DNA of 64,000 bases from a virus. The notes beneath the pieces were generated by a model. It was not told where the DNA came from. It made no database searches and saw only the letters and a program-made list of their open reading frames with translations. Both the position numbers and the translations under genes were made by a program. Where the stretch lies: IMG/VR virus record IMGVR_UViG_3300009509_000004, positions 42,759-106,758 of that record. One strand, 5' to 3'. The stretch's first letter is position 1. Every line of letters begins with the position of its first letter. Shown piece after piece: positions 26,786 to 34,486 of this stretch.

Positions 26786-28252
26786 TCAGATGACGCCTGG
26801 CTCACGCCGTCTGCCTCTGCGTTTTTTGAGTTTACTCGCTCTGTTGGCTAGGTCCAAAGCGTCAAACAAATCCTTGTATCTGAAATTTGGGAACAGCACC
26901 AGCTGTTCGACCAATAGATGCATGTTGCCGCCCTTCTTGAAAAACATCCTCATGTCCTCAAACTGCGGCTCCAGCTTCCATGCCCTTGCGATTTTGTCCT
27001 TGTCCTGATTGACAGGCTTCAACCTGATGTCTTTGTCGTATTCATCTTTCAGGTTCTGATACTGCGCCAGCTGATATGCATTGGTCTCGATGCAGCACCT
27101 GATTGGATCCCACTTCTGGTAATACTCAATGATCTTCCTTGTCTGAGCGCCAAAGCGTAGGTGCCCAGCAAAGAAGTCCAACACATACCTGTTCTTGTCT
27201 GTGTCCATCCCAAGGACAACAATGGCCATCTGGTCATTGGTTTCCTTTTCTGTGATGGCCAAGTCAACGCCCATGAAGATGCGCAGCGCCTTGGGGATGT
27301 CCCCAGCCTCGATCATCTGGCATTGATCATATTGGAAAATTTCACCCTTCATCGCCTCTGTATCACATTGATACTGTGCGTTGAAGATGATGATGCCTGA
27401 CTTGCGCTTTTTCTCCATGAACCATTTGGGTGGATACTTCTCTGGCCATGGGCTGCGCCCGTCTGCGTCCAACGCTGCGATGATATTGTGGTGGTGCTTC
27501 AGCTCGTTGTCGATGAGGTGCCCATACAGGTCATCATAGTGATACCTTGTGCCCAGCCTGTGGTGCTCCCCTCTGTGCTCAACGCTTGGGTCTGGCGGTT
27601 CCAAAGTTGGGTCAAGTGATTGGTAGTACCATGTCCTGGTCTTGTCGCGCATGTACTTTGTGCGCGTGTTCTCTTCATCGCACAGGTCATCGCTGATGAT
27701 GACGTCATAGTGCTTGCCAACGACCTGCGCCCCAACACCCAGCGTTGTGACAGACGCCTCCTTGGCCCTTGTCGTGCGGGGCAGCACCTCGATCTCGCTG
27801 TTGTCCCACTTCCTGACTGCTCTTGGGTCATAATATGGCCCAAATATCTCAATGAGCTTGTCGTTGCTCTCGAAATGCGCCTTGATTTCTTTCAAGAATG
27901 CCTCTGCCTGCCCTGACGTCTTTGAGGTGATCAGGATGCGCAGGTTGGGATTCTTGAGCAATAGGTGGATGACTTTGGCAACTGTGCAAACCGTGGACTT
28001 TCCAGCCCCTCGGAATGCCAATTGCAGGTTGTCTGGGTGCCTGAATTGATATGCCATCATCGCCAGATGGAATGGCTCCACCTGGTATCCCAGCACGTAG
28101 GTGGCCAAGATGTCTATGCGATTGTTGACAATGATTTGGCGCTTCAACCACTCATTGCCCATGGCCTTGTAGTGGTCAAGCGTTTGGACAAGCTCGCTGC
28201 GCTCTGAGTCCTCAATCCTTCTTGTTATCGGTATGACCGCAGCACCTGGCAT
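26786..28252 (-). CDS. terL: Terminase large subunit
   Basis: The start is taken at ATG 28252 (MPGAAVIPITRR); 488 residues. The ATPase half has Walker A GAGKST (about residues 82-87), Walker B IISDD (about 185-189) and a coupling segment TTLGVGAQVVG. The nuclease half has the RNase H-like acidic triad in GVDLAI, a central CIETNAYQ and a late DLFDALDLA. The enzyme translocates DNA into proheads and cuts concatemers. It overlaps the upstream zinc-protein stop and precedes the portal gene. Confidence 0.95.
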   Translation of the reverse strand: MPGAAVIPITRRIEDSERSELVQTLDHYKAMGNEWLKRQIIVNNRIDILATYVLGYQVEPFHLAMMAYQFRHPDNLQLAFRGAGKSTVCTVAKVIHLLLKNPNLRILITSKTSGQAEAFLKEIKAHFESNDKLIEIFGPYYDPRAVRKWDNSEIEVLPRTTRAKEASVTTLGVGAQVVGKHYDVIISDDLCDEENTRTKYMRDKTRTWYYQSLDPTLEPPDPSVEHRGEHHRLGTRYHYDDLYGHLIDNELKHHHNIIAALDADGRSPWPEKYPPKWFMEKKRKSGIIIFNAQYQCDTEAMKGEIFQYDQCQMIEAGDIPKALRIFMGVDLAITEKETNDQMAIVVLGMDTDKNRYVLDFFAGHLRFGAQTRKIIEYYQKWDPIRCCIETNAYQLAQYQNLKDEYDKDIRLKPVNQDKDKIARAWKLEPQFEDMRMFFKKGGNMHLLVEQLVLFPNFRYKDLFDALDLANRASKLKKRRGRRREPGVI

Positions 28253-28254
28253 GC

Positions 28255-28545
28255 TCAACCCCGCTTGGGATCGTACACCAGGAATGTCGCCTCATCTTCA
28301 GGCACAAGGACAGTCTGTGGACGTGTCCATGTTTTCTCGACCCCGCTTGCCCCTTGTGCGGGTGGTGTACAATAAGGGCATGAAATGTGTCCCATGTCAC
28401 TCTCGACATAGAACGGCTTGTGGCAGTCCTGGCAAAAACACGCCAAGAGACCAGTTGAGATGTAGTGGGCTTGCCCTCCATCTCCATCCCCTACAACAAT
28501 TTTGTCTGGCAGACGTTTCAGCCTGCTGACCCTGATTTTCGACAT
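28255..28545 (-). CDS. Zinc-ribbon protein upstream of terminase
   Basis: 96 residues from ATG 28545 (MSKIRVSRLKRLPD); an upstream TTG at 28560 is an alternative. CFCQDCHKPF and HISCPYCTPP give two C-x-x-C pairs, a full zinc ribbon. It overlaps the terminase start, so it is translationally coupled to it. A role in packaging is only suggested by position. Confidence 0.72.
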   Translation of the reverse strand: MSKIRVSRLKRLPDKIVVGDGDGGQAHYISTGLLACFCQDCHKPFYVESDMGHISCPYCTPPAQGASGVEKTWTRPQTVLVPEDEATFLVYDPKRG

Positions 28546-28565
28546 GCGCAAGCACCCCAATGTCT

Positions 28566-28934
28566 CTATGAGAATTGCTTGTGCTCAAACCCAGCGACAA
28601 GGATGTCCACAACGCCCGTCGTGACCGCCACCTGCACAAAGAAGATCCTGCCCATTGGCTCGATGGTGAACTCATACGGCACGCCAGCACCGACTCCTGC
28701 CTTGGTGATCGGGGTGTGCTCTTGAACAAACTTGTCGGCTTTGTCGCTCCACCACCAAATCGCAACATTGGGGTTGACGCCTGCCGCTGGAACAACCTGG
28801 ACATGGGCATACTTGTACATGGCCCCGTTGCAGCCGTGCTGCTTCTTGACATTGGCCATGACATCTGCTGCTGAAACGCCTTCCCTGTACAGCCCATATT
28901 CAGGTGCAAGCGTCATTGAAAATTTTGTTGTCAT
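28566..28934 (-). CDS. Small beta-rich protein, probable virion component
   Basis: 122 residues, start at 28934 behind AAGGAG. Strands with aromatic clusters (NPNVAIWWWSDKADKF) and GVPYEFTIEPMGRIFFVQVA suggest a compact beta domain such as a decoration or fibre-associated protein. No catalytic motif. Confidence 0.68.
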   Translation of the reverse strand: MTTKFSMTLAPEYGLYREGVSAADVMANVKKQHGCNGAMYKYAHVQVVPAAGVNPNVAIWWWSDKADKFVQEHTPITKAGVGAGVPYEFTIEPMGRIFFVQVAVTTGVVDILVAGFEHKQFS

Positions 28935-28958
28935 GTCGATCTCCTTGGAGGGGTGGAC

Positions 28959-29049
28959 GGCACCAGGGTGCAGGAGATCAGACCAAGAAGAAAACCCAAG
29001 AAGCCTGAGCCCTATCTGGCGGTTGGCATGGCCATAGCACCCTGGTGCC
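28959..29049. repeat. 13-bp perfect inverted repeat flanking 65 bp
   Basis: GGCACCAGGGTGC at 28959-28971 and its exact reverse complement at 29037-29049 lie in the 144-base gap between two genes. Each arm is itself nearly palindromic (GCACC-NN-GGTGC). The pair could therefore be two operator half-sites, a long-looped hairpin in the RNA, or a processing site. No promoter consensus was seen next to it. Confidence 0.6.
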
Positions 29050-29078
29050 TCACCCGTTTTTCAGGGTTGCTTGCGATC

Positions 29079-29378
29079 TTACTCGTAAGCAATCCAGTGG
29101 ACAAGCTCGTCAGCCACGTTGAGGTCTGCATCAACCCCAAGTCGGAAGCCATCCGACAACGGGGTGATACCCAATGTGGTGATGAAGCTGGAAGCGCCCG
29201 CCGCCAGCTGCTTGTGCCCTGCGCCGTCTGCCATCTTGTCGGTCCAAGTCAGCTTGTCGCTGCTTGCCTCGTTGATGAGCTGAACAACGCTGGGCCTGAA
29301 ACCGACCGTGCGAACATCCAGGTCAGCGCCAGTGCCCAAAACCGATCCCGTCATCACTCTTGAAACGCCAGAAGCCAT
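29079..29378 (-). CDS. Small virion protein (beta, GF-x-P-S-x-V family)
   Basis: The start at 29378 (MASGVSRVMTGS) follows AGGAGGTGACAAG; 99 residues. The series VGFRPSVVQLINEASSDKLT, then W-x-x-K-M-A-D-G, then ITTLGITPLSDGFRLGVDAD, then N-V-x-D-E-L-V-H-W recalls short structural proteins found in many tailed phages (an AE-like ending). Likely a head or tail surface subunit. The 131-base gap upstream contains only a 29-codon frame without a ribosome site. Confidence 0.72.
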   Translation of the reverse strand: MASGVSRVMTGSVLGTGADLDVRTVGFRPSVVQLINEASSDKLTWTDKMADGAGHKQLAAGASSFITTLGITPLSDGFRLGVDADLNVADELVHWIAYE

Positions 29379-29509
29379 CTTGTCACCTCCTGTGTGATTG
29401 GCCCTTGACGGTTTGCGCCCATGGCTGTGACGCATTCCTGTGCTTGCGCACTTGGGCCTGGTTCAAAAACATGTCAGATGAGAAGATAACGCCATCACCC
29501 GCCTTTTGT

Positions 29510-29848
29510 CTAGCCTTTCAGCTTCTTGTTCCAGGTCATCGCATCCAACTCTACATTGGCGTTGAATTTCTGGTAATTGCCAAGATGACCCACCAAAAGA
29601 TGGCAATTTATGCCGTATGTTTTGCGCTCACACAACACAAGCAGGTTCTCTTTGGACAGCTCCTGGTCTGGTGCGATATGGAACGGCACGATGTGGTGGA
29701 CCTCCAACTTTTTGGTGCCTTCACATATCGCACAGCGCTTTGTGTCCTTGATCACCTGCTTGCGCAGCTTGGACCACTCTGACGACCTGCGAGCACCCTT
29801 TGGCGCTTTCCCCTGTATGCGGTCTTTGAGCAACTTCATGACATCCAT
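29510..29848 (-). CDS. HNH endonuclease
   Basis: The start at ATG 29848 (MDVMKLLKDRIQ) is chosen for GGAGG just upstream; 112 residues. The HNH core is complete: CAIC, then LEVHHIVPFH with the paired His, NLLVLCERKTYGINCHLLVG with the Asn and zinc ligands, and a final His. Many phages encode an HNH protein beside terminase that helps specific DNA cleavage in packaging. This one is about 1.3 kb upstream of terL, so that role is plausible. A homing-type nuclease cannot be excluded. Confidence 0.88.
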   Translation of the reverse strand: MDVMKLLKDRIQGKAPKGARRSSEWSKLRKQVIKDTKRCAICEGTKKLEVHHIVPFHIAPDQELSKENLLVLCERKTYGINCHLLVGHLGNYQKFNANVELDAMTWNKKLKG

Positions 29849-29957
29849 GGCAACCTCCATTCTGGTAGAAAAAGGCAGCCAGTGCCAAGAGCAGAGCTGC
29901 AGCGACCATCAGCCAATCCCGATCCTTGGGAAATGGGTCTTGTTTGCGATGCCTCAT
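29721..29957 (-). CDS. Small membrane protein overlapping the HNH gene
   Basis: ATG 29957 follows a very strong site (AAAGGAGGTG). The first ~35 codons are outside any other gene and encode a basic start, then WLMVAAALLLALAAFFYQN, a convincing membrane helix. The frame then continues 128 bases inside the HNH gene in another frame, ending at 29721. Ribosome site and helix argue that it is translated. The C-terminal half is constrained by the HNH gene and may be functionally irrelevant. Confidence 0.55.
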   Translation of the reverse strand: MRHRKQDPFPKDRDWLMVAAALLLALAAFFYQNGGCHGCHEVAQRPHTGESAKGCSQVVRVVQAAQAGDQGHKALCDM

Positions 29958-29984
29958 GGTGCACCTCCTTTGGTGGTGCGCCCC

Positions 29985-30215
29985 TCAGCAGCAATCAGCG
30001 ATGATCACATGGCATTTGGGGCACACGAGTCTCGCCCCGATAGGATAACCTGTTGTGCCACAGATTTGGCAAGTGGAAGCAGCTTCTGGTGGGATGTAAG
30101 CGTGTGCGTGTTGCAAGTGTGGAATGAATGTATCTTCAGCGCCGCCTGTGCTTTCGTCATCCATGAAGGCGAATGACAGCTGTGGGCTTTGTGCTTTCTT
30201 TTTCGATGGGGACAT
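29985..30215 (-). CDS. Zinc-ribbon protein
   Basis: 76 residues (MSPSKKKAQSPQLSFAFMDD), start with AAGGTGATCC upstream, overlapping the end of the previous gene by 59 bases. The C-terminal TCQICGTTGYPIGARLVCPK then CHVIIADCC gives several C-x-x-C pairs. The LSFAFMDDE stretch is a short linear motif-like segment. Function unknown. Confidence 0.65.
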   Translation of the reverse strand: MSPSKKKAQSPQLSFAFMDDESTGGAEDTFIPHLQHAHAYIPPEAASTCQICGTTGYPIGARLVCPKCHVIIADCC

Positions 30216-30459
30216 CCAGGATCACCTTGCCAAACTGGTCATACCTGAATGTTTTTTGGTCTGCCCTGACTCCAAATGCGTCCAGTTCATCAAGCGCCCT
30301 CTCCATCCTCATCTCATATCTGTCATATGAAGCCTGTGCCTTTTCAAGCTCCCTGTTTGCGGCACTGAGCCGCTTCTTGGCCTTCCTGAGCGCTTCCTTG
30401 TTGTTGTGGTACCGTCGCTGTACAGCGACGATCTCCTGAAGCGCCACAGTGTAGGTCAT
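30157..30459 (-). CDS. Coiled-coil protein
   Basis: 100 residues, almost entirely helical up to residue ~60 (KEALRKAKKRLSAANRELEK), followed by a short strand region with VPIEKE. Its start lies next to the stop of the upstream gene. No family recognised. Confidence 0.66.
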   Translation of the reverse strand: MTYTVALQEIVAVQRRYHNNKEALRKAKKRLSAANRELEKAQASYDRYEMRMERALDELDAFGVRADQKTFRYDQFGKVILDVPIEKESTKPTAVIRLHG

Positions 30460-30668
30460 TTTGGTTCAGGCGTGATCGAGGCAGCCCGCATGAACGCATC
30501 GGCAACAGCCTGAGCGCTCATCTCGTTTGCCGCTAGAACCTGTTTGAACACATCTGCAAGTATAGACACAAGCTGGCCTCTCGCCGCTTCATAGACGGCA
30601 ATTTTGCGCTCCAATTCTTGCACCCTATCTCGCAGGTGACGTATCTCTGCGATCTGGCTCTCATCCAT
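30456..30668 (-). CDS. Short coiled-coil protein
   Basis: 70 residues (MDESQIAEIRHLRDRVQELE) with a classic heptad pattern in the first 30 residues and a second helix around LVSILADVFKQVLAANEM. ATG behind GAGGTG; it ends in an ATGA-type overlap with the next gene. Function unknown. Confidence 0.68.
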   Translation of the reverse strand: MDESQIAEIRHLRDRVQELERKIAVYEAARGQLVSILADVFKQVLAANEMSAQAVADAFMRAASITPEPK

Positions 30669-30677
30669 CCATTCACC

Positions 30678-31034
30678 TCAATTCAAATGGCTCTTGTCAG
30701 GCTGAGGTGGTTGCTGGGTGTGAACCACTTGCACAACTTCCTCGATGCGGATCGGCGGCATCGGGATGACGTCTGTGAAGTCATCTCCCAATTGCTCGCA
30801 AAGCGCCTCTCCAGCGACAGACAAGACTTTCATCACATTCAAAAACTGCATGACGCTGGTCTCCATGTCGCTGCTGATGCGCTCGATCTCGTTGACCGAA
30901 TAGGCCAGATATGTGACGTTGGCACATGATTCGCCCTTTTCGTGGGCTATGTCATGCACCTTCCCGATGTTCTTCTTGACCACCTCGCACCATTTGCGCA
31001 TGGCAAGAACTGCAGCAATCATGCCGTTGTCCAT
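30678..31034 (-). CDS. Helical protein of unknown function
   Basis: 118 residues, start behind CAGGAGG. Helical (MIAAVLAMRKWCEVVKKNIG, then VNEIERISSDMETSVMQFLN), ending in a Pro/Gln-rich tail. No recognised domain. Confidence 0.66.
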   Translation of the reverse strand: MDNGMIAAVLAMRKWCEVVKKNIGKVHDIAHEKGESCANVTYLAYSVNEIERISSDMETSVMQFLNVMKVLSVAGEALCEQLGDDFTDVIPMPPIRIEEVVQVVHTQQPPQPDKSHLN

Positions 31035-31081
31035 TTTCGCCTCCTGCCCTACTCTACCGTGGGCCGTGTTGTTCCGATGAA

Positions 31082-31573
31082 TTAGTGTGGCAGCTGTTCA
31101 CGTGTCATTTCCATCTTGAACGTCCACAACTCGCCTGGCACACTCACAGTGATCATGGGGCTATCCGGTGACTTGTCCACGCCCCAACCGCCCGCATCAA
31201 ACTGCGTTTGGAAGTAGCGCAGCAGCGTCTGATAGAACAGCTCATGGATGATAACTGGGTTGATGGTGGCCACCCGCCCTGCATTGTCCTGCGACGTTCC
31301 TGTCCAATCAATGTACGTCTTGGGATTCTTGTCCAACTTCTCAGGGGCAATCCCTTCAGGAGCATACAGCCGCCCCTCGCAATTCATATCCATTGTTGCT
31401 TTGAGCACAGCATCCATGACATTGTGAAGCATTCCTGGGCCTGCGACAGCAAGCCTGAATGGCAACAACGCCTCCTGCACCTTGTCTTTGTACGCCTCCA
31501 GATCATCAGCCGTGTTGAATTGCACGCCCAAATCCTTCAGGAATTTGATCAAGTCAAATTTCATGCTCATCAT
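31082..31573 (-). CDS. Unknown protein, alpha/beta
   Basis: 163 residues (MMSMKFDLIKFLKDLGVQFN). The segment PGMLHNVMDAVLKATMDMNC and the C-terminal strand VPGELWTFKMEMTREQLPH are the most structured parts. The start overlaps the stop of the membrane protein gene upstream (ATGATG region), implying coupling. No family recognised. Confidence 0.66.
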   Translation of the reverse strand: MMSMKFDLIKFLKDLGVQFNTADDLEAYKDKVQEALLPFRLAVAGPGMLHNVMDAVLKATMDMNCEGRLYAPEGIAPEKLDKNPKTYIDWTGTSQDNAGRVATINPVIIHELFYQTLLRYFQTQFDAGGWGVDKSPDSPMITVSVPGELWTFKMEMTREQLPH

Positions 31574-31974
31574 TGCTCTGGTCCTCCAATCGGCGGCACA
31601 GGGTCATCAACCCCGCCAATTGCGCCGTCCTTTTCCAAGTAGCCTTCAGCGATCTCCTTTGCGCCCATCACCTGCCTTGCCTTGCTGACAGGGTATCCGC
31701 CCGTTGCTCGCTTCCACAACGCCGTCGTCACCAAAGGCATCATCTCGTTGTCGAGACCAAGACGTTGAAGCACCTCGATGAACTGCCCCTCGCAGATCGC
31801 GTTGACTCGCTGAATGCCGTCACACCACGTGATTGTCACCGCGTCCAGCCGCTTCAAAAGCGTGTTCTGCTCTCTGAGATTCTTGTTGATCCACAACGTG
31901 TGCGCCCATAACATCGCAAAGATCAAGGCCAATACAGGCCAGCCATATCGTTTGATGCGCTGTCTCACCTTCAC
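31570..31974 (-). CDS. Membrane-anchored protein
   Basis: 134 residues from a GTG at 31974 that overlaps the upstream stop (GTGA). Residues ~12-30 (WPVLALIFAMLWAHTLW) form one membrane helix after a basic start. A helical region and a soluble tail follow, ending with acidic and Pro-rich residues. The N-in topology and size are compatible with a spanin-like or other envelope protein, but no lysis partner is visible. Confidence 0.68.
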   Translation of the reverse strand: MKVRQRIKRYGWPVLALIFAMLWAHTLWINKNLREQNTLLKRLDAVTITWCDGIQRVNAICEGQFIEVLQRLGLDNEMMPLVTTALWKRATGGYPVSKARQVMGAKEIAEGYLEKDGAIGGVDDPVPPIGGPEQ

Positions 31975-32108
31975 CTCTTGAAGATGCGGCGCACGACCCT
32001 ACAGCCCGCTGACCACACCTGGTACGCAAGGATGCCGATGAATACACCTGCTGCGGTGTCGATGATCATCCGCGCATCCTCCATTTCAAACCACCAAAAC
32101 CAGCTCAT
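31971..32108 (-). CDS. 45-residue membrane peptide
   Basis: A short frame tied to both neighbours: its ATG overlaps the upstream stop (ATGA at 32105-32108) and its stop overlaps the next start (GTGA at 31971-31974). The peptide begins MSWFWWFEMEDARM and has a hydrophobic helix (IIDTAAGVFIGILAYQVW) and a basic end. An internal ATG (MIIDTAAG) behind GGAGG is an alternative start giving 32 residues. The double coupling argues for a real gene. Confidence 0.6.
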   Translation of the reverse strand: MSWFWWFEMEDARMIIDTAAGVFIGILAYQVWSAGCRVVRRIFKR

Positions 32109-32485
32109 TGCTCCCTCAGCAAGCTGATGCACTCCAACAGCTGCGTACACGAGTGCTGTGGATATGGGACGTTGGTGAAAAACTTGTCTTCACCAATTTC
32201 GTCAATGAAGCTGTTCAACATCATGCACAGGACGTTGATGCCTTCTGCGATGTCGCCAACCAACTCGACATCTGATATGACATCATCCCCAAGCTCGTTG
32301 AACATCCTGCCAAGCGCCGTCCACACCCAAGCAATGATCGGCCCAACAGTCTCACCGATGGCATTTTGCCCCGCGCCAAGCTGATGGACGCATATCCATG
32401 GCTGTTTCGACTCCTTGTGCCAGTCGCGCAATTCAACAACCATCTTTCTCAAGTCGCCTTCTTTCCCTGAATCTACATCAAGCAC
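32105..32485 (-). CDS. Unknown acidic helical protein
   Basis: The start is placed at GTG 32485 because GGAGG lies six bases before it and overlaps the end of the kinase gene; 126 residues. The sequence is helical (AWVWTALGRMFNELGDDVIS, then GDIAEGINVLCMMLNSFIDE). The general look (a start VLDVDSGKEGDLRKMVVELR) resembles phage NTP-pyrophosphohydrolase-like small proteins, but the E-x-x-E metal motifs are not clear, so no function is assigned. Confidence 0.62.
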   Translation of the reverse strand: MLDVDSGKEGDLRKMVVELRDWHKESKQPWICVHQLGAGQNAIGETVGPIIAWVWTALGRMFNELGDDVISDVELVGDIAEGINVLCMMLNSFIDEIGEDKFFTNVPYPQHSCTQLLECISLLREQ

Positions 32486-33137
32486 GTGCTGCCTCCAATC
32501 TGTATTTGTGCGCCAACATCTCGATGAGCTTGTCAGCTGGTTGATTGTCAACATTCCATGCCAGGCGCATCACCTCCATGCCCTTTGACCAAGCATGTTG
32601 CCCCGCCTCGATCTGGACCATCAAATCCAGATAGCCTTTGCGCAGATCCTTCAGGTATTGCAGTGGCAGCCCTTCCTCTGCCGATCTGTTGCGCTTTTGA
32701 ACCCGCTCGTGCGCAACCTCTGGCTCGACATCAAGGAAGATCAGCAGGCTGGGTGGGATGAGTGAGCAGACCATGATGTCATAGCACCGCTCATAGGTTT
32801 GCCACTCGACCTCTGCCATGTTCCCTGCGAGCATGTGGAGGTGGGCAAACACCCGATCACCTGGCATGCCTCTGTCAAGGATGGCCCCAGCAAAGCCGCC
32901 CGCCGCCGTTGCTTCAAATGCCGCCAACTTCTGCATGGCGTATCGCCTATGGAGCAATTCAATCTGCATTGGGAATGCCCAGCGCTTGGGCTCCTGATAG
33001 AACATCCCCAAATATGGGTTGTCCTCAACAGGCTCCTTGATCGCCCTCAGCGCCAGCCTCGATGCCAGTTGGTCTGTTATTGTTGATTTGCCGGCACCGA
33101 TGATGCCCTCAATCCAGATGATTGGCCCATAAGTCAT
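32478..33137 (-). CDS. Deoxynucleoside kinase
   Basis: The start at 33137 (MTYGPIIWIEGIIG) is behind GGGAGG; 219 residues. P-loop GIIGAGKST, then EPVEDNPYLGMFYQEPKRWA, FPMQIELLHRR, ILDRGMPGDRVFAHLHM (the D/E-R-x motif), and a LID with RVQKRNRSAEEG. These are the deoxynucleoside kinase family features (dNK/dGK type rather than thymidylate kinase). It would salvage deoxynucleosides for phage DNA synthesis. Substrate preference is unknown. Confidence 0.86.
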   Translation of the reverse strand: MTYGPIIWIEGIIGAGKSTITDQLASRLALRAIKEPVEDNPYLGMFYQEPKRWAFPMQIELLHRRYAMQKLAAFEATAAGGFAGAILDRGMPGDRVFAHLHMLAGNMAEVEWQTYERCYDIMVCSLIPPSLLIFLDVEPEVAHERVQKRNRSAEEGLPLQYLKDLRKGYLDLMVQIEAGQHAWSKGMEVMRLAWNVDNQPADKLIEMLAHKYRLEAARA

Positions 33138-33169
33138 ACACGCCTCCCTGCACACAATTATTGTGTTAG

Positions 33170-34087
33170 TTACATGTCATCCATATCTCTGAAGCCCAAC
33201 CAAATAGGGATGCGTGGAAGATCCTTGACCCCTTGCGGTTGGTACTTGTACTTCACAATCTTGCCAAGGTATTTGCTCTGGTTCTCCCAAATCTCCTTGC
33301 GCATTTCCTTGGTCATCCCCTTGGCGCTGCCGATCCTGAACTCCCTGCCTTCAAAAAGGCCATGGATGTCCTTGACGATGAATTTGCCCAGATGCCCGTT
33401 TGGAACCTTGCCCGCCTTTGCTGACGACCTCTTGGCATGACCAAGCTCGTCAACCCCAAGCTCGTTGTTGTTGGTCATCTGCTCTTCAAATCCGATGACC
33501 TCTGCCTCTGAATCCAAGAATATCTTGAGCTTGAGCATGAATCGCTCATTCCACGTGGAACGCCCGCACTTGTATGGGCTGTCTGGGGTGCGCATGATCA
33601 GCCCCTCAAACCCCTCATCCAAGCACTGTTTCTCATATGCCCTCAGCTCTTCAACCGACTCGATGACCTTGAACGGCAGCATCTTGATGTACTGCTTTGC
33701 CTCATCGGTGACGTGGTGCTTCATGAGCTGGACAAGCGCCTTCAGCCTGTCTGTGTACGGCACACTGGTGTCGCCTCCAGGCACGTAATCAAACAGCCGC
33801 AATGTGAATTCTGGCTCGCCGTCCTGAGACATGATGGCTGATGTGCACTTCTGAAAGCTGTCGCCCGCAAACAATTCACCATCCATGAACTGAATCATGT
33901 GCCGTTCCAGCGTCGTGCGGATGTGGTCATTTTTGATTGGCTTGAACGACCTGCTGAGCACTCGACCGTCTGGGTTGATGCACCTGATGCCATCGACCTT
34001 GGGCGAAGCAATCATTGGAAATTCCAGCGCGTTGACGTCATCGTCTTCAAGGAATCTGTCACACGCCAGCATTGGCTTCTTGATCAT
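33170..34087 (-). CDS. ATP-dependent DNA ligase
   Basis: The start at 34087 (MIKKPMLACDRFLE) overlaps the upstream stop (ATGA); 305 residues. The motif I lysine is in SPKVDGIR, followed by SRSFKPIKN, a motif III-like LRLFDYVPGG, EGLIMRTPDSPYK (motif IV) and MLKLKIF (motif V). The C-terminal OB-like part includes GEFRIGS-type strands and WLGFRD. The size fits the small T7/PBCV-like ligases. It seals nicks in replication and recombination. Confidence 0.9.
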   Translation of the reverse strand: MIKKPMLACDRFLEDDDVNALEFPMIASPKVDGIRCINPDGRVLSRSFKPIKNDHIRTTLERHMIQFMDGELFAGDSFQKCTSAIMSQDGEPEFTLRLFDYVPGGDTSVPYTDRLKALVQLMKHHVTDEAKQYIKMLPFKVIESVEELRAYEKQCLDEGFEGLIMRTPDSPYKCGRSTWNERFMLKLKIFLDSEAEVIGFEEQMTNNNELGVDELGHAKRSSAKAGKVPNGHLGKFIVKDIHGLFEGREFRIGSAKGMTKEMRKEIWENQSKYLGKIVKYKYQPQGVKDLPRIPIWLGFRDMDDM

Positions 34088-34209
34088 CCGCTGATTCTCC
34101 CGATGTAAACGCACAGCACGGTGTATGCGATGAAAGCGCAAGGGATGATGAGCGCCATGAGCGCCTGCCTGAGCGCATACTTCAGAAACGTCTTTGGATC
34201 AATCCACAT
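34084..34209 (-). CDS. 41-residue membrane peptide
   Basis: ATG 34209 (MWIDPKTFLKYALR) follows AGGAGAGAGC. A membrane helix spans LMALIIPCAFIAYTVLCVYI. Its stop overlaps the ligase start (ATGA) and its start overlaps the end of the preceding gene by 11 bases. Unknown function. Confidence 0.58.
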   Translation of the reverse strand: MWIDPKTFLKYALRQALMALIIPCAFIAYTVLCVYIGRISG

Positions 34210-34486
34210 GCTCTCTCCTGTCTTGCTCGGCACACCTTGCCGAGCAATAGCCATGCCCGCCAGGTGAGACTTTACGCCCACAACATGGGCATTTCAAATC
34301 TAATGGCTGGGCTGCCCATGGCGCGCATTTGAGGCACTTAGGCAACCAACCCACAATCTCGCCAGAGATCTGCACCACACAACGACCTCTCAACGCTGGG
34401 CATTCTGTCCATGCGTGGGCAGCCGTCCCCAGGTTGATTCGCCCATCCTTTTGGATGTGGCACGTCACATACCAACTGTGCTTCAT
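34199..34486 (-). CDS. Zinc-finger protein
   Basis: 95 residues (MKHSWYVTCHIQKDGRINLG). The C-terminal half has CLKCAPWAAQ, then LKCPCCGRKVSPGGHGYCSA and RCAEQD, enough cysteines for one or two zinc sites. It starts by overlapping the upstream stop (ATGA). Function unknown. Confidence 0.7.
   Translation of the reverse strand: MKHSWYVTCHIQKDGRINLGTAAHAWTECPALRGRCVVQISGEIVGWLPKCLKCAPWAAQPLDLKCPCCGRKVSPGGHGYCSARCAEQDRREHVD

Noticed and set aside
29388-29476. 29-codon frame (MFLNQAQVRKHRN...) before the 29079 gene
   Set aside because: No ribosome site and too short to judge; stop next to the following start is suggestive but insufficient.
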